From Mycolicibacterium chitae (lineage in GTDB: Bacteria; Actinomycetota; Actinomycetes; Mycobacteriales; Mycobacteriaceae), in contig NZ_LR134355.1 in NCBI RefSeq assembly GCF_900637205.1, positions 1,612,001 to 1,676,000 on the forward strand: a stretch of DNA of 64,000 nucleotides, read 5' to 3'. This document shows positions 1 through 11,582 of the stretch, one piece after another. Position 1 is the first letter of the stretch. Every line of letters starts with the position of its first letter. The position numbers and the translations under genes were made by a program. A model generated the notes under the pieces. That model was not told the DNA's origin. It saw only the letters and a list, made by a program, of their open reading frames with translations, and made no database searches.

Positions 1-414
1 TCCTCGCGTGAGGAGTTCGACGCCGAGTCCCGCACCAACGCCGAGAAGGCCGTCAAGACCCAGCTGCTGATGGACGCGCTGGCCGACGACCTGGAGATCC
101 AGGTCGGGCAGAACGACATCACCGAGCGTCTGATGCTGATGTCGCGTCAGTACGGCATCGAGCCGCAGCAGCTCATCCAGGTGCTGCAGCAGAACAACCA
201 GCTGCCGGCGATGTACGCCGACGTGCGCCGCGGCCTGACGGTCGCCGCGGTGGTCGAGGCGGCCAACGTCACCGACACCGACGGCAATGTCGTCGACACC
301 AGCGAGTTCTTCGGCCGCGCCGAGGACGGCGAGGCTGCCGAGGACGACGCCGACGCTGGTGAGGACGCCGCCGACGACGCTGCCGAGGCCACCGAGGCCG
401 CCGAGGCGAAATAA
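1..414 (+). CDS. tig: Trigger factor, C-terminal part (5' end outside window)
   Basis: The frame is open from the first base and ends in TAA. Trigger factor is a ribosome-bound peptidyl-prolyl isomerase and chaperone that meets nascent chains at the exit tunnel. The visible part is the C-terminal helical chaperone domain (around [22 protein letters not shown]), followed by a strongly acidic, Ala/Glu/Asp-rich tail of about 35 residues typical of mycobacterial Tig. It lies directly upstream of clpP1-clpP2-clpX, the usual tig-clpP-clpX order, which supports the name. Confidence 0.93.
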   Translation, partial: SSREEFDAESRTNAEKAVKTQLLMDALADDLEIQVGQNDITERLMLMSRQYGIEPQQLIQVLQQNNQLPAMYADVRRGLTVAAVVEAANVTDTDGNVVDTSEFFGRAEDGEAAEDDADAGEDAADDAAEATEAAEAK

Positions 415-429
415 CGCCTAGAGCGAAAG

Positions 430-451
430 CGCGCGTCCTGCGGAACGCGCG
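430..451 (+). terminator. Weak hairpin between tig and clpP1
   Basis: A 7-bp GC stem (CGCGCGT/ACGCGCG) with an 8-base loop sits 15 bases after the tig stop. There is no T tract. It may attenuate read-through from tig into clpP1. Confidence 0.35.
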
Positions 452-508
452 GTGCCGCGGTTTGGTTAGTGTCGAGCAATACCCATACGAGAAAGCAGGT
501 AACCCGTC

Positions 509-1102
509 GTGACTGACATGCGTTCCGGTGGCATGGGCTTGAACCTCACCGATTCGGTCTATGAGCGGTTGCTGGCCGAGCGGATCATCTTCCTGGGCAC
601 CCAGGTCGACGACGACATCGCCAATCGGCTGTGCGCGCAGATTCTGCTGCTCGCCGCCGAGGATCCGACCAAGGACATCAACCTCTACATCAACTCGCCG
701 GGTGGTTCGGTGACGGCCGGCATGGCCATCTACGACACCATGGTGCTCGCACCGTGCGAGGTGGCCACCTACGCCATGGGGCTGGCGGCGTCGATGGGGC
801 AGTTCCTGCTCGCGGCCGGCACCAAGGGCAAGCGCTTCGCCCTGCCGCACGCGCGGATCATGATGCACCAGCCGTCGGCGGGGATCGGCGGCAGCGCCGC
901 GGACATCGCCATCCAGGCCGAGCAGTTCGCGCTGACCAAGAAGGAGATGAACCGGCTCAACGCGGAGTTCACCGGCCAGACCCTCGAGCGGATCGAGGCC
1001 GACGCCGACCGCGACCGTTGGTTCACCTCGCAGGAAGCCCTCGAGTACGGCTTCGTCGACCACATCATCACCCGCGCCCACCTGAACGGGAGTGCCTCAT
1101 GA
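509..1102 (+). CDS. clpP1: ATP-dependent Clp protease proteolytic subunit ClpP1
   Basis: Serine peptidase of the Clp complex, 197 aa. In mycobacteria ClpP1 and ClpP2 form a mixed two-ring tetradecamer that works with ClpX or ClpC1. Visible hallmarks are the [17 protein letters not shown] segment, the catalytic Ser in GLAASMGQ, the His in MMHQPSAG, and a later conserved Asp. The start is a GTG about 10 bases after an AGCAGG ribosome site. Its stop overlaps the clpP2 start by 4 bp (ATGA), so the pair is translationally coupled, as expected for an obligate hetero-complex. Confidence 0.96.
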   Translation: MTDMRSGGMGLNLTDSVYERLLAERIIFLGTQVDDDIANRLCAQILLLAAEDPTKDINLYINSPGGSVTAGMAIYDTMVLAPCEVATYAMGLAASMGQFLLAAGTKGKRFALPHARIMMHQPSAGIGGSAADIAIQAEQFALTKKEMNRLNAEFTGQTLERIEADADRDRWFTSQEALEYGFVDHIITRAHLNGSAS

Positions 1103-1752
1103 GTCAGCCAGTCCACGGCGCCGCCGTGAATCCGATGCAGTCGCGCTACATCCTGCCGTCGTTCATCGAGCATTCGAGCTTCGGCGTCAAGGAGTCCAAC
1201 CCGTACAACAAGCTCTTCGAGGAGCGCATCATCTTCCTCGGGGTGCAGGTGGACGACGCGTCGGCCAACGACATCATGGCCCAGCTGCTGGTGCTCGAGT
1301 CGCTGGATCCCGACCGCGACATCACGATGTACATCAACTCCCCGGGTGGCTCGTTCACCTCGCTGATGGCGATCTACGACACCATGCAGTACGTCCGCGC
1401 CGACATCCAGACCGTGTGCCTGGGCCAGGCCGCCTCGGCCGCGGCGGTGCTGCTGGCCGCGGGCACCCCGGGCAAGCGCATGGCGCTGCCGAACGCGCGC
1501 GTGCTGATCCACCAGCCGGCCGTCGGCGGGGCCATCCAGGGCCAGGTCTCCGACCTCGAGATCCAGGCCGCCGAGATCGAGCGGATGCGCACCCTGATGG
1601 ACACCACGCTGGCGCGGCACACCAACAAGTCGCCCGAGCAGATCCGCAAGGACACCGACCGCGACAAGATCCTGACGGCCGAGGAGGCCAAGGAATACGG
1701 GATCATCGACACCGTGCTGGAGTACCGGAAGCTCTCGGCGCAGACCGCCTGA
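1099..1752 (+). CDS. clpP2: ATP-dependent Clp protease proteolytic subunit ClpP2
   Basis: Second Clp peptidase subunit, 217 aa from the ATG that overlaps the clpP1 stop. An upstream in-frame extension inside clpP1 was not used. It shows [18 protein letters not shown], the nucleophile Ser in GQAASAAAV and the catalytic His in [10 protein letters not shown]. It has the longer N-terminus ([21 protein letters not shown]) typical of mycobacterial ClpP2, part of which is a propeptide in the family. It acts in the cytoplasm with ClpP1 and the unfoldases. Confidence 0.96.
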   Translation: MSQPVHGAAVNPMQSRYILPSFIEHSSFGVKESNPYNKLFEERIIFLGVQVDDASANDIMAQLLVLESLDPDRDITMYINSPGGSFTSLMAIYDTMQYVRADIQTVCLGQAASAAAVLLAAGTPGKRMALPNARVLIHQPAVGGAIQGQVSDLEIQAAEIERMRTLMDTTLARHTNKSPEQIRKDTDRDKILTAEEAKEYGIIDTVLEYRKLSAQTA

Positions 1753-1982
1753 CCCCCGGGCGGGTCGTCGCCACGCATCCCGAACGGATAACTGCGACGA
1801 CACGCCAGGGACACGGCAGCGCGTTGCGCACGCGACGGGACGCCTGAGGCGATATGTTTCGTGCCACAGAGGAATACCAACGGCGCTATTCGCTTCATCG
1901 GTCGCCCGTACTCGGGTCTAGCGGGTAGCGTCGGGATGAAGACCTACCGACATTCGGCTACAGGAAGTAGGACACCACCACT

Positions 1983-3266
<1,284 letters not shown>

Positions 3267-3288
3267 CCAGACAGACCGATATTGCGCA

Positions 3289-3322
3289 CAGGGTCGTGAC
3301 TCCCGCGGGGGTCACGACCCTG
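3289..3322. terminator. Hairpin between convergent clpX and fdhD
   Basis: A perfect 12-bp stem (CAGGGTCGTGAC/GTCACGACCCTG) encloses a 10-base loop that can itself pair as CCC/GGG. It lies 22 bases after the clpX stop and 36 bases before the fdhD stop. No T tract is present, so function as a bidirectional terminator is inferred from position. Confidence 0.6.
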
Positions 3323-3358
3323 AGTGCATTTCGGGGCAGTGCATATTGGGCCAGAGCC

Positions 3359-4183
3359 TCAGCTGTGCTTGATCCGGTCCGGGCGGCTGTAGACGTTCAT
3401 CGAGTCCCCGCGTAGGAACGCCACCAGGGTCAGGCCCGATTGCCGGGCCAGATCCACCGCCAGCGACGACGGCGCCGACACCGCGGCCAGCACCGGCACC
3501 CCGGCCATCACGGCCTTCTGCGTCAGCTCGAAGGAGGCGCGGCTGCTGACCAGCAGCACGGTGCCCGACAGCGGGATGCGGTCCTGTTCGACGGCCCAGC
3601 CCAGCACCTTGTCGACGGCGTTGTGCCGGCCGATGTCCTCGCGGGCCACCAGCAGCTCACCGGCCGCGGTGAACAGCCCCGCGCCGTGCAGCCCGCCGGT
3701 GCTCGCGAACACCTTCTGCGCGCTCCGCAGCTGCTCGGGCAGCTCGGCGACGACGGCGCTGTCGACCACCGTGGGGTCGTCGCCGGGTCCGTACCGGCTG
3801 ACCGTCGCGATGGCGTCCAGCGCGGCCTTGCCGCACACCCCGCACGAGGAGGTGGCATAGAAGTTGCGGCGCATGTCCACATCGGGCATCGGCACGCCGG
3901 GGGCCAGCGTGACGTCCAGGACGTTGTAGGTGTTCGCGCCGTCGACCTCGCCGCGGCAGTACCGCACCGTGGCCACGTCGTCGCGGCTGCCGATAATGCC
4001 CTCGGTGAGCAGAAAGCCCTGCGCCAGTTCGACATCCGAGCCGGGGGTGCGCATGGTCACGGTGAGCGGGGTGCCGCCCAGCCGGATCTCCAACGGCTCC
4101 TCGACCACCAGCGTGTCGGGGCGCTCGGTGATCTGCTCGGAGGACAGATGCGCGATCCGCCGCCGGGTGGTTACCCGCCCCAT
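3359..4183 (-). CDS. fdhD: Formate dehydrogenase accessory sulfurtransferase FdhD
   Basis: Sulfurtransferase that moves sulfur from cysteine desulfurase to the molybdenum cofactor to activate formate dehydrogenases. 274 aa from ATG at 4183. The active-site Cys pair is in [10 protein letters not shown], followed by the conserved [12 protein letters not shown] and [12 protein letters not shown] segments. The start overlaps the 3' end of the upstream molybdoenzyme gene by 13 bp. The adjacent pair matches Rv2899c-Rv2900c of M. tuberculosis, although there it lies elsewhere in the genome. Confidence 0.95.
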   Translation of the reverse strand: MGRVTTRRRIAHLSSEQITERPDTLVVEEPLEIRLGGTPLTVTMRTPGSDVELAQGFLLTEGIIGSRDDVATVRYCRGEVDGANTYNVLDVTLAPGVPMPDVDMRRNFYATSSCGVCGKAALDAIATVSRYGPGDDPTVVDSAVVAELPEQLRSAQKVFASTGGLHGAGLFTAAGELLVAREDIGRHNAVDKVLGWAVEQDRIPLSGTVLLVSSRASFELTQKAVMAGVPVLAAVSAPSSLAVDLARQSGLTLVAFLRGDSMNVYSRPDRIKHS

Positions 4184-6501
4184 GCCGACCCCGCGGCCGG
4201 TTCCAGGCGGATCACCACGGCCTTGGACACCGGCGTATTCGATTTGGCCGCAGTGTGATCCAGTGGCACCAGCGGATTGGTCTCGGGGTAGTAGGCCGCG
4301 GCGTTGCCCATCGGCGTGGAGAACGGCACCACCAGGAAATCCTTGGCGCGCCGTTCCTGCAGCGACCCGTCGTCCCCGGTGAACTCCGAGATCAGGTCGA
4401 CGCGGGCGTCGTCGGGGATCCCCATCGCGGCGATGTCGTTGGGGTTGACGAACACCACCCGGCGTCCGCCCTTCACGCCGCGGTAGCGGTCGTCGAGACC
4501 GTAGATGGTGGTGTTGTACTGGTCGTGGCTGCGCAGCGTCTGCAGCACCAGCCGCCCCGGCGGGATGGGCACCCACTCCAGTGGATTGACCGCGAAGTTG
4601 GCCTTGCCTGTGACGGTGGGGAATTCGCGCGAATCCCGCGGCGGGTGGGGCAGCTGGAAGCCGTCGGGCTGGCGGACCCGGGTGTTGTAGTCGGCGCAGC
4701 CGGGGACCACGTCGGCGATCGCGTCGCGGATCCGGTCGTAGTCCTCGACGAAGGATTCCCACGGCACCGGATGCTCGGGACCGAGCACGGTGCGGGCCAG
4801 CTGGCAGACGATGGCGACCTCGCTGCGCAGTTGGTCGCTGGCCGGCCGTAGCCGCCCGCGGGACAGGTGCACCATGGACATCGAATCCTCCACGGACACC
4901 AGCTGTTTGCCGCCGGCCTGGACGTCGCGGTCGGTGCGGCCCAGGGTGGGCAGGATCAGCGCGGTGCGCCCGTGCACCACGTGGCTGCGGTTGAGCTTGG
5001 TCGAAACCTGCACGGTCAGTTCGCAATTGCGCAGCGCGGCCTCGGTGACCTCGGTGTCCGGCGAGGCCGAGACGAAGTTGCCGCCCATCGCCAGGAACGT
5101 CTTGGCCTGGCCGTCGCGCATGGCGCGGATGGCCTCGACCGTGTCGTAGCCGTGCTTGCGCGGTGTGGTGATGCCGAATCGGCTGTCCAGGGCGTCGTGG
5201 AACGCCGTGGGCATCTTCTCCCAGATGCCCATCGTCCGGTCGCCCTGCACGTTGGAATGCCCGCGCACCGGGCAGACGCCGGCGCCGGGCTTGCCGATCA
5301 TGCCGCGCATCAACAACACGTTGGTGGCCTCGCCGATGGTCGCCACCGCGTGCCGGTGCTGGGTCAGGCCCATCGCCCAGCAGAACACGGTGCGCTGCGA
5401 GGCGATGAGCGTCTGCGCGACGCGTTCGAGCTGCGCGCGGGGGACGCCGGTGGCCTCGGTGACGGTGTCGAGGTCGACCGCGCGGGTCTGCGCCTCGTAC
5501 TCGGCGAAACCGGCGCAGTGCTCGTCGATGAACGCCCGATCGAGGACGGTGCCGGTTTTGTCATGGGCCTCGAGCAGCAGCTTGCCCAGCCCCGCGAACA
5601 GCGCCATGTCACCGCCGAGGCGGATCTGCACGAACTCGTCGGCGATGGACACCCCGCCGCCGACCACGCCGTGGACCTTCTGCGGATCCTTGAACCGCAT
5701 CAGGCCGGCCTCCGGCAGCGGGTTGACGGCGATGATCTTCGCGCCGTTGGCCTTGGCCTTCTCCAGCACCGACAGCATGCGGGGGTGGTTGGTGCCGGGG
5801 TTCTGGCCGGCGATCAGGATGCAGTCGGCGTGTTCGAGGTCGAGCACGCTGACCGACCCCTTGCCGACGCCGATCGACTCGGTCAGCGCGGTCCCCGAGG
5901 ACTCGTGGCACATGTTGGAGCAGTCCGGCAGGTTGTTGGTGCCGAAGCTGCGCACCAGCAGCTGGTAGAGGAACGCGGCCTCGTTACTGGTGCGGCCCGA
6001 GGTGTAGAACACCGCCTGATCGGGATGGTCGAGCGCGTTGAGGTGCTCGGCGATCAACCGGTAGGACTCGTCCCAGGAGATGGGGCGGTAGTGGGTGTCG
6101 CCGGGGCGCAGCACCACGGGATGGGTCAGGCGGCCCTGCTGGGAGAGCCAGTACTCGGGCTTGGCGGCGAGGTCGGCCACCGAATGGGCGGCGAAGAACT
6201 CCGGGCCGACGGTGCGCTTGGTCGCCTCCTCGGCGACGGCCTTGGCGCCGTTCTCGCAGAACTCGGCGGGCCGGCGGCCGCCCGGCTCCTCGGGCCACGC
6301 GCAGCCCGGGCAGTCGTAGCCGTGCCGCTGGTTGAGCCGCGTCAGGGTGGCGGCGGTGCGGACCAGCCCCATCTGTTCCCAGCCGCGGCGCAACGCCACC
6401 AGTACCGCTTTGACGCCGGCGGCTTCGCTCGCCCGCTCCGTGACGACGACGTCGTGTTCGTCGAAATCGGCGTTGACGTGGGAATGCTTGGGCCTGCTCA
6501 T
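4171..6501 (-). CDS. fdhF: FdhF-like molybdopterin oxidoreductase (formate dehydrogenase alpha-type)
   Basis: A 776-aa member of the DMSO-reductase superfamily, YdeP/FdhF-like subgroup, and the likely client of the FdhD encoded next to it. It starts with a [12 protein letters not shown] segment, a CxxC feature of this subgroup rather than a classical four-Cys [4Fe-4S] motif. Mo-cofactor-binding regions include [24 protein letters not shown] (Cys where some homologues have Sec or Cys), [10 protein letters not shown] and [11 protein letters not shown]. The C-terminal dinucleotide-binding domain contains [20 protein letters not shown]. The true substrate is uncertain. No electron-transfer subunits are encoded nearby. 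Confidence 0.88.
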   Translation of the reverse strand: MSRPKHSHVNADFDEHDVVVTERASEAAGVKAVLVALRRGWEQMGLVRTAATLTRLNQRHGYDCPGCAWPEEPGGRRPAEFCENGAKAVAEEATKRTVGPEFFAAHSVADLAAKPEYWLSQQGRLTHPVVLRPGDTHYRPISWDESYRLIAEHLNALDHPDQAVFYTSGRTSNEAAFLYQLLVRSFGTNNLPDCSNMCHESSGTALTESIGVGKGSVSVLDLEHADCILIAGQNPGTNHPRMLSVLEKAKANGAKIIAVNPLPEAGLMRFKDPQKVHGVVGGGVSIADEFVQIRLGGDMALFAGLGKLLLEAHDKTGTVLDRAFIDEHCAGFAEYEAQTRAVDLDTVTEATGVPRAQLERVAQTLIASQRTVFCWAMGLTQHRHAVATIGEATNVLLMRGMIGKPGAGVCPVRGHSNVQGDRTMGIWEKMPTAFHDALDSRFGITTPRKHGYDTVEAIRAMRDGQAKTFLAMGGNFVSASPDTEVTEAALRNCELTVQVSTKLNRSHVVHGRTALILPTLGRTDRDVQAGGKQLVSVEDSMSMVHLSRGRLRPASDQLRSEVAIVCQLARTVLGPEHPVPWESFVEDYDRIRDAIADVVPGCADYNTRVRQPDGFQLPHPPRDSREFPTVTGKANFAVNPLEWVPIPPGRLVLQTLRSHDQYNTTIYGLDDRYRGVKGGRRVVFVNPNDIAAMGIPDDARVDLISEFTGDDGSLQERRAKDFLVVPFSTPMGNAAAYYPETNPLVPLDHTAAKSNTPVSKAVVIRLEPAAGSAWGG

Positions 6502-6555
6502 GTGTCCAGCCTAAGCAGCAGTGCAAACGGAACGGGTTACGGGCACAGCACTGCA

Positions 6556-6578
6556 TTAGGCAAGCTAAGATATCCACC
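6556..6578 (+). promoter_or_regulatory. Leaderless promoter with overlapping TTAG-N5-CTAA repeat
   Basis: TAAGAT at 6566-6571 is a good -10 element and ends 7 bases before the ATG at 6579, which places the transcript start at the start codon. An inverted repeat TTAG-GCAAG-CTAA (6556-6568) overlaps the -10. It resembles one half of the mycobacterial IdeR iron box but does not extend to the full 19-bp site. Confidence 0.55.
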
Positions 6579-6965
6579 ATGAAGGCAGTCACGATTGCGC
6601 TTGCCGCTGTAGCTGTGGCACTGGGTTTGGCCGCGCCGGCGAACGCCGATCCGGACACCGACTTCACCAATGCGCTGCATACTCACGGCATCTACGGGCA
6701 GAAGGATTACAACGCCTGGATCGCCAAAATTGCTTGCAAACGCCTTGACCGCGGTTTGGACAAGGACGCTTTCGCATCGGCGGAGTTCGTCTCGGATCAG
6801 CTGAACCGAGACACCAGCACCGAGCAGGCTTGGCAGTTCCTCGGTTTGGCCATCCCGATCTATTGCCCGGCCAAGCAGTACGTCCTGCAGCAGGCCGCCG
6901 GGCAGCCCGTTGCCCCGCCCGCTGACCCGTCGGGACCGGCCCTGCCCGCTGAGCAAGCCGGCTGA
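6579..6965 (+). CDS. DUF732-type small exported protein
   Basis: 128 aa. The N-terminus is a clear Sec signal peptide (MKAVTIALAAVAVALGLAAPANA, cleavage after ANA). The mature part has the DUF732 pattern DTDFTNALHTHGIYG, one Cys in KIACKRLD and a second in IPIYCPAK, followed by a Pro/Ala-rich tail. DUF732 proteins are abundant in mycobacteria and have no defined role. It appears to be leaderless and is 29 bp upstream of another exported-protein gene, so the two are probably co-transcribed. Confidence 0.85.
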   Translation: MKAVTIALAAVAVALGLAAPANADPDTDFTNALHTHGIYGQKDYNAWIAKIACKRLDRGLDKDAFASAEFVSDQLNRDTSTEQAWQFLGLAIPIYCPAKQYVLQQAAGQPVAPPADPSGPALPAEQAG

Positions 6966-6994
6966 CCGTCCTTATTCAACCGTCTGGAGACGTG

Positions 6995-7465
6995 ATGTTC
7001 AACCTCAAGCGATCCAAGCTCTGGCTGCGCGCGGGAGTCGGCGCGCTGGCCACCGGCGCCGTCCTGGCGACCACGCCCGCCCTCGCCGCCGCTGATTCGA
7101 CGGACAACTACCCGATCCCCAATCGGATGCTGAAGACCACGTGCACCGTGGACCAGTACATGGCCGCGGCCCGCGACACCAGCCCGGTGTACTACGAGCG
7201 CTACATGATCGACTACAACAACCGGCCCGCCGACGTCCAGCAGGGCGCCCGCGACCGCATCTCCTGGTTCTTCTCGCTCGATTACCCGGCCCGCCGGCAG
7301 TACTCGGAGAACACCGCGACCAACGTGTACTACGAGCAGATGGCCACCCGCTGGGGCAACTGGGCCAAGTTGTTCTTCAACAACAAGGGCGTCGTCGCGC
7401 ACGCCACCGACGTGTGCAACGAGTACCCGGTCTCCGATCCGTCGGTGTGGACCTGGATGCTCTGA
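6995..7465 (+). CDS. Exported protein, DUF5078-like
   Basis: 156 aa with a signal peptide (positive start NLKRSKLWLR, hydrophobic stretch, cleavage near ALAAADS). The mature domain is rich in Tyr and Trp, with Cys in KTTCTVDQYM and DVCNEYPV that could form a disulfide. It resembles mycobacterial DUF5078 proteins by eye; function unknown. ATG 6995 is preferred over the adjacent GTG at 6992 because GGAGA then has normal spacing. Confidence 0.75.
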   Translation: MFNLKRSKLWLRAGVGALATGAVLATTPALAAADSTDNYPIPNRMLKTTCTVDQYMAAARDTSPVYYERYMIDYNNRPADVQQGARDRISWFFSLDYPARRQYSENTATNVYYEQMATRWGNWAKLFFNNKGVVAHATDVCNEYPVSDPSVWTWML

Positions 7466-7482
7466 CAGCTGCAGACGAACGA

Positions 7483-7526
7483 AACTCCGTGGGCCTCGGC
7501 GCAAGCCGGGGCCCACGGAGTTTTTT
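7483..7526 (+). terminator. Intrinsic terminator after the exported-protein pair
   Basis: An AACTCCGTGGGCC/GGCCCACGGAGTT-type stem is followed by TTTTTT, a classical rho-independent terminator, which is unusual in this GC-rich genome. Confidence 0.88.
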
Positions 7527-7531
7527 GTGAC

Positions 7532-7558
7532 TGCCGGGAGTCGGAGTGACTCCCGGCA
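7532..7558. terminator. Second hairpin in the convergent gap
   Basis: A perfect 11-bp stem (TGCCGGGAGTC/GACTCCCGGCA) with a 5-base loop. No T tract. Probably part of a terminator series between convergent genes. Confidence 0.5.
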
Positions 7559-7571
7559 CCCGGAAAGCAGA

Positions 7572-7603
7572 ACACCCTCGCCCCGGTTCGCGGGGGAGGG
7601 TGT
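7572..7603 (-). terminator. Hairpin downstream of the mmpL operon
   Basis: ACACCCTC pairs with GAGGGTGT and an inner CCCC pairs with GGGG. It lies 31 bases past the stop of the minus-strand gene ending at 7635, so it likely ends that operon. Confidence 0.5.
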
Positions 7604-7634
7604 GCCGTGGTGGAAACGCTTACGCGCCGGCGGG

Positions 7635-7928
7635 TCAGCCGCCGCCGGTGACCGGGTTGGAGGTCAGCGGGATGAAGTAGCCGTTCTTCCAGATGCCCCA
7701 GCGGCCGCCCCAACCGGAGATCCAGACGACGGGTTCGCCGTTCCAGAACTCGGCAGGCTTGGGCGGGGCCCAGTGCGGCGGGATCTCGCCCGGCGGGGGC
7801 GAGGGCACCGGCGGGGGCGGCACCGGCCCGGCGACGGCCACCGCGGCACCGAGTCCCAGCGACGCCGCGGTCAGGGCGCCGGCCACCGCGAAAGCGGAAA
7901 GAGAGGTCTTGATCGAGATCATGTGCAT
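7635..7928 (-). CDS. Small proline-rich exported protein downstream of mmpL
   Basis: 97 aa. It has an N-terminal signal sequence (to about residue 33, AVAVAGPV), then a PPPPVPSPPPGEIPPHWAPPKP stretch and a Trp/Gly-rich end (VVWISGWGGRWGIWKNGYF). I do not recognise the family. It starts 37 bp after the mmpL stop on the same strand, so it is likely the third gene of the mmpS-mmpL operon and may be a periplasmic accessory of that transporter. A second ATG at 7922 is an alternative start. Confidence 0.72.
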   Translation of the reverse strand: MHMISIKTSLSAFAVAGALTAASLGLGAAVAVAGPVPPPPVPSPPPGEIPPHWAPPKPAEFWNGEPVVWISGWGGRWGIWKNGYFIPLTSNPVTGGG

Positions 7929-7965
7929 GTCTCCTGCGTCGATGTCATCGGGTGTTCGGGGCCGG

Positions 7966-10848
7966 TCAGACCGATGCCGGCTCTTCGCTCTGCGGCTTGG
8001 GCCACTCCGAGGGCAGCGGCCGCTGCCGCACCCGCTGCGGCCACCAGAACCACTTGCCCAGCAGGGCCGCGATCGACGGCGTCATGAACGCGCGGATCAC
8101 CAGGGTGTCGAAGAGCAGACCCATACCGATCGTCGTACCGACCTGGCCGATCACGATGAGTTCGCTGACCGCCATGGACATCATGGTGAAGGCGAACACC
8201 AACCCGGCCGACGTCACCACCGAACCGCTGCCACCCATGGCTCGGATGATGCCGGTATTGAGTCCGGCGTGTATTTCCTCCTTCATTCGGGCCACTAGTA
8301 GCAGGTTATAGTCGGCGCCCACGGCCAGCAGCACAATGATGGCCATTGGTAGCACCATCCAGTGCAATTCGATCCCGATCAGGTGCTGCCAGATCAGTAC
8401 CGAGATGCCGAACGCGCTGCCCAGCGAGAAGATCACCGTGCCCACGATCACCGCCGCGGCCACGATGGCCCGGGTGATCAGCAACATGATGATGAAGATC
8501 AGGCACGCCGCGGCGATGCCGGCGATCATCAGGTCGTAGTTCGCGCCCTCCTGCATGTCCTTGAAGGTGGCCGCGGTGCCGGCGAGGTAGATCTTGGAGC
8601 CCTCCAGCGGGGTGCCCTTGACGGCCTCCTTGGCGGCGAGCTTGATCGCGTCGATGTGCTTGATGCCCTCGGGGCTCATCGGATCGCCCTCGTGGCTGAT
8701 GATGAAGCGCACCGAGTGCCCGTCGGGGGACAGGAACATCTTCATGCCGCGCTTGAAGTCCGGGTTCTCGAACGTCTCCGGCGGCAGATAGAAGGAGTCG
8801 TCGTTCTTCGACTCGTCAAAGGCCTTGCCCATGGCGGTCGAGTTCTCCTGCATGGCCGACATCTGATCCTGCAGACCCTTTTGGCTCTGATACATGGTCA
8901 GCATGTAGGTCTTCATGTTCCGCATGGTCTCGATCATCGAGGGCATGAGCGCGACCATCTGGGGCATCAATTCGTCCAGGCGCTCCATGTCGGGCATCAG
9001 GTCCTGGATGTTGTCGGTCATCACGTCGATGCCGTCGAGGGTGTCGAAGATCGACCGGATGGACCAGCAGACCGGGATGTTGTAGCAGTGCGGTTCCCAG
9101 TAGAAGTAGTTGCGGATCGGCCGGAAGAAATCGTCGAAATTCGAGATGTTGTCCCGCAATTCGGCGATATCCAACGTCATCGTCTTCATCTTGGTGACCA
9201 TGCTGTGCGTGGTCTCGGCCATCTGCACGGTGATGCCCTGCATCTTCTCCATGTTGTCGATGGTCGCCTGCATGTCGTCGGCCTGCTGCAGCATGTTGGC
9301 CATCATGTCCTGCTGATACTTCTCGTTCATCTTCTGCGTCACACCCTGCATGGAGATCTGGAACGGGATGGACGTGTGCTCGATGGGAGTGCCCTGCGGA
9401 CGGGTGATGGCCTGCACGCGACCGACGCCGGGCACCCGGAAGATGCTCTTGGCGATCTTGTCGATGACCAGGAAGTCCGACGGGTTGCGCAGGTCGTGAT
9501 CGCTTTCGATCAGCAGCAGTTCGGGGTTCATCCGGGCCTGCGAGAAGTGCCGGTCGGCGGCCGCGTAGCCGACGTTGGCGGGCAGGTCGTCCGGCAGATA
9601 CACCCGGTCGTTGTAGTTGGTGATGTAGCCCGGCAGCGTCAGCAGACCGACCAGCGACAGCGCGACGGCGGCGACCAGGATCGGACCGGGCCAGCGGACC
9701 ACCGCGGCGCCGACCTTGCGCCAACCCCGCACGCGCATCGCACGTTTGGGCTCCAGCAGCTTGCCGAAGCGGCTCGCCGTGGCGATGATCGCCGAGCCCA
9801 GGGTCAGGCCGGTCAGGACCACCACCGTCATGCCGATCGCGAGCGGCACGCCGAGGGTCTGGAAGTACGGCATCCGGGTGAAGTGCAGGCAGAACATCGC
9901 GCCGGCGATGGTCATGCCCGAGCCCACGATGACGTGGGCCGTGCCCCGGAACATGGTGTAGTACGCCTGTTCTCGGTCCTCGCCGGCGGAACGGGCTTCC
10001 TGATATCGGCCGGTCAGGAAGATGCCGTAGTCCGTCGACAACGCGATCGCCAACGTCACCAACAGGCTGGTGGCGAACGTGGAGAGCCCGATGATCTCGT
10101 GATAGCCGAGGAAGGCCACCACGCCGCGCGCCGACATCAGTGACAGCACGACGATGACCAGCGTCAGGAGCACGGTGGTGATCGACCGGTAGACCAGCAG
10201 CAGCATCGTGATGATCACGACGAAGGTCAGCGCCTCGATCGTGCGCAGGCTGCGGTCACCGGCGATCTGCTGATCGGCCGCCAGGGCGGCGGGCCCGGTG
10301 ACGTAGGCCGCCACGCCCTCGGGTGCCTCCACGCCGGCGACGATGTCCTGGACGGCCTCGATGGACTCGTTGGCCAGCGCCTCGCCCTGATTGCCCGCGG
10401 TGTAGACCTGCACGTAGGCGGCCTTGCCGTCGGGGCTCTGCGCGCCGCTGGCGGTCAGCGGGTCGCCCCAGAAATCCTGTACGTGCTCGATGTGCTTGGT
10501 GTCGGCCTCGAGGCGGTCGATGATCTCGTCGTAGTAGTCGTGCGCGGCGTCGCCGAGTTGGTCCTCGCCCTCGAGCACGATCATCGCCGAGCTGTTGGAG
10601 TCGAACTCCTCGAAGACCTGACCGACGCGCTTCATGGCGATCACCGACGGCGCATCGTCGGGCGACATCGACACCGACCGCATTTGCCCGACCGTCTCGA
10701 GCTGCGGCACCGAGACGTTCAGGACGACGATCAGCGCGACCCAGCCGAGGATGACCGGCACCGCCATCGTGCGGATGCCCCGCGCGAGGCGACTGCGGGT
10801 GTCGGTCACCGCCGCGAAGGAGTCGGTGGGGGCGTCGTTGGAACTCAT
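7966..10848 (-). CDS. MmpL-family RND transporter (MmpL4/5-like class)
   Basis: A 960-aa inner-membrane RND transporter; the family exports lipids, siderophores or drugs to the mycobacterial envelope. It shows one N-terminal membrane helix, a large periplasmic domain, a helix cluster with [16 protein letters not shown], a second periplasmic domain with a long Met/Gln-rich coiled region (about residues 500-670), and a final helix cluster with [17 protein letters not shown]. Asp-Tyr pairs in helices 4 and 10 carry the proton-relay signature. Its start overlaps the mmpS stop by 4 bp. Pairing with MmpS puts it in the MmpL4/MmpL5 class; the cargo cannot be read from sequence. Confidence 0.93.
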   Translation of the reverse strand: MSSNDAPTDSFAAVTDTRSRLARGIRTMAVPVILGWVALIVVLNVSVPQLETVGQMRSVSMSPDDAPSVIAMKRVGQVFEEFDSNSSAMIVLEGEDQLGDAAHDYYDEIIDRLEADTKHIEHVQDFWGDPLTASGAQSPDGKAAYVQVYTAGNQGEALANESIEAVQDIVAGVEAPEGVAAYVTGPAALAADQQIAGDRSLRTIEALTFVVIITMLLLVYRSITTVLLTLVIVVLSLMSARGVVAFLGYHEIIGLSTFATSLLVTLAIALSTDYGIFLTGRYQEARSAGEDREQAYYTMFRGTAHVIVGSGMTIAGAMFCLHFTRMPYFQTLGVPLAIGMTVVVLTGLTLGSAIIATASRFGKLLEPKRAMRVRGWRKVGAAVVRWPGPILVAAVALSLVGLLTLPGYITNYNDRVYLPDDLPANVGYAAADRHFSQARMNPELLLIESDHDLRNPSDFLVIDKIAKSIFRVPGVGRVQAITRPQGTPIEHTSIPFQISMQGVTQKMNEKYQQDMMANMLQQADDMQATIDNMEKMQGITVQMAETTHSMVTKMKTMTLDIAELRDNISNFDDFFRPIRNYFYWEPHCYNIPVCWSIRSIFDTLDGIDVMTDNIQDLMPDMERLDELMPQMVALMPSMIETMRNMKTYMLTMYQSQKGLQDQMSAMQENSTAMGKAFDESKNDDSFYLPPETFENPDFKRGMKMFLSPDGHSVRFIISHEGDPMSPEGIKHIDAIKLAAKEAVKGTPLEGSKIYLAGTAATFKDMQEGANYDLMIAGIAAACLIFIIMLLITRAIVAAAVIVGTVIFSLGSAFGISVLIWQHLIGIELHWMVLPMAIIVLLAVGADYNLLLVARMKEEIHAGLNTGIIRAMGGSGSVVTSAGLVFAFTMMSMAVSELIVIGQVGTTIGMGLLFDTLVIRAFMTPSIAALLGKWFWWPQRVRQRPLPSEWPKPQSEEPASV

Positions 10849-11270
10849 GCAGATTTCACCAAGCAGAAGGTCTGGGCGCTCACGCCGGTGGTGGTCTTCT
10901 CGTCCTTGATCTCGTCATCGACGGTGATCCGGCAGGTGATCGAGCTGCTGTCGCCCTGGGCCACGACGTTGGGGAACACCGACGGGGCGGTGGACTCCAG
11001 CCGCAACGTCCAGGGCAGGCTGGCGCCGTCCACGCGCTGGGGCTCGGCGTCCAGGTCCAGGTAGTTGATGTCGGCGTAGGTCCCGTTGCCCCAGACCTCG
11101 TAGGTCACGACCTTGGGGTCGAAGGGCTCGGTGTCCTCGATCGGGGTGGAGACGCCGATGTCGTCCTGGGCGCCGAAGAAGGTGCGGATGCGGGACACCG
11201 TCAGGCCGCCTACCACCAGGACTATTACGATGACCAGAGGGATCCAGACGCGCTTCAGCAGACTGAACAT
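10845..11270 (-). CDS. MmpS-family membrane protein
   Basis: 141 aa from ATG at 11270, preceded by GGGGAG on the coding strand. One membrane helix ([17 protein letters not shown]), then a periplasmic domain with [20 protein letters not shown], the conserved MmpS pattern, and two Cys ([15 protein letters not shown]) that may form a disulfide. MmpS proteins assist the MmpL encoded next to them. Translation is coupled to mmpL through a 4-bp overlap. Confidence 0.93.
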   Translation of the reverse strand: MFSLLKRVWIPLVIVIVLVVGGLTVSRIRTFFGAQDDIGVSTPIEDTEPFDPKVVTYEVWGNGTYADINYLDLDAEPQRVDGASLPWTLRLESTAPSVFPNVVAQGDSSSITCRITVDDEIKDEKTTTGVSAQTFCLVKSA

Positions 11271-11352
11271 AGGACTCCCCAGACCGTTGGCCGTGCCACA
11301 TGCACCCTTACGTCGGTATTTGCTTCGATGATTCACCGCAGATTAGCCCCGT

Positions 11353-11366
11353 TAACGGACCCGTTA
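11353..11366. promoter_or_regulatory. Inverted repeat upstream of mmpS
   Basis: TAACGG and CCGTTA are separated by 2 bases, giving a perfect 6-bp dyad about 85 bp upstream of the mmpS start. It is a candidate operator for a repressor encoded elsewhere, since no regulator gene adjoins the operon. Confidence 0.4.
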
Positions 11367-11514
11367 GACCATATAACAGAGTTGCAGGGCAATCCTAGGC
11401 ACCTTCCCGAGGTAGGTAAGGATGCCGTAACTTCAGTCGCAGATTTCTCCGTGCGCTGGGCGTTTAACGAGCGCCGAGGCGCCAAAAGCGGAGGACGTCA
11501 CATGCGGGCTCAAA

Positions 11515-11530
11515 TGTGATCTGTCTCACA
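11515..11530. promoter_or_regulatory. CRP/GlxR-type box
   Basis: TGTGA-TCTGTC-TCACA matches all ten conserved positions of the actinobacterial cAMP receptor protein consensus TGTGA-N6-TCACA. It is about 245 bp upstream of mmpS and 53 bp beyond the iolG stop. Confidence 0.55.
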
Positions 11531-11582
11531 AAACGACATATTTTGGACTCGCGTCGCGTGGTAAAAAAGTTTGCTGGCGGAG

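Larger units (their letters stand above)
11271..11582. other. Regulatory interval upstream of mmpS, after iolG
   Basis: No supported gene. Seen here are an inverted repeat TAACGG-AC-CCGTTA (11353-11366) about 85 bp upstream of mmpS, a looser ACCT-N5-AGGT dyad (about 11401-11413), and a CRP-type box (11515-11530). All lie on the mmpS promoter side, because both neighbouring genes read to the left. Confidence 0.6.

Noticed and set aside
4867..6582. 571-codon plus-strand frame opposite the FdhF-like gene
   Set aside because: Antisense shadow; the minus strand encodes a clear molybdoenzyme with correct codon bias.
8362..10143. 593-codon plus-strand frame opposite mmpL
   Set aside because: Shadow of the MmpL coding strand; no start context or recognisable motif.
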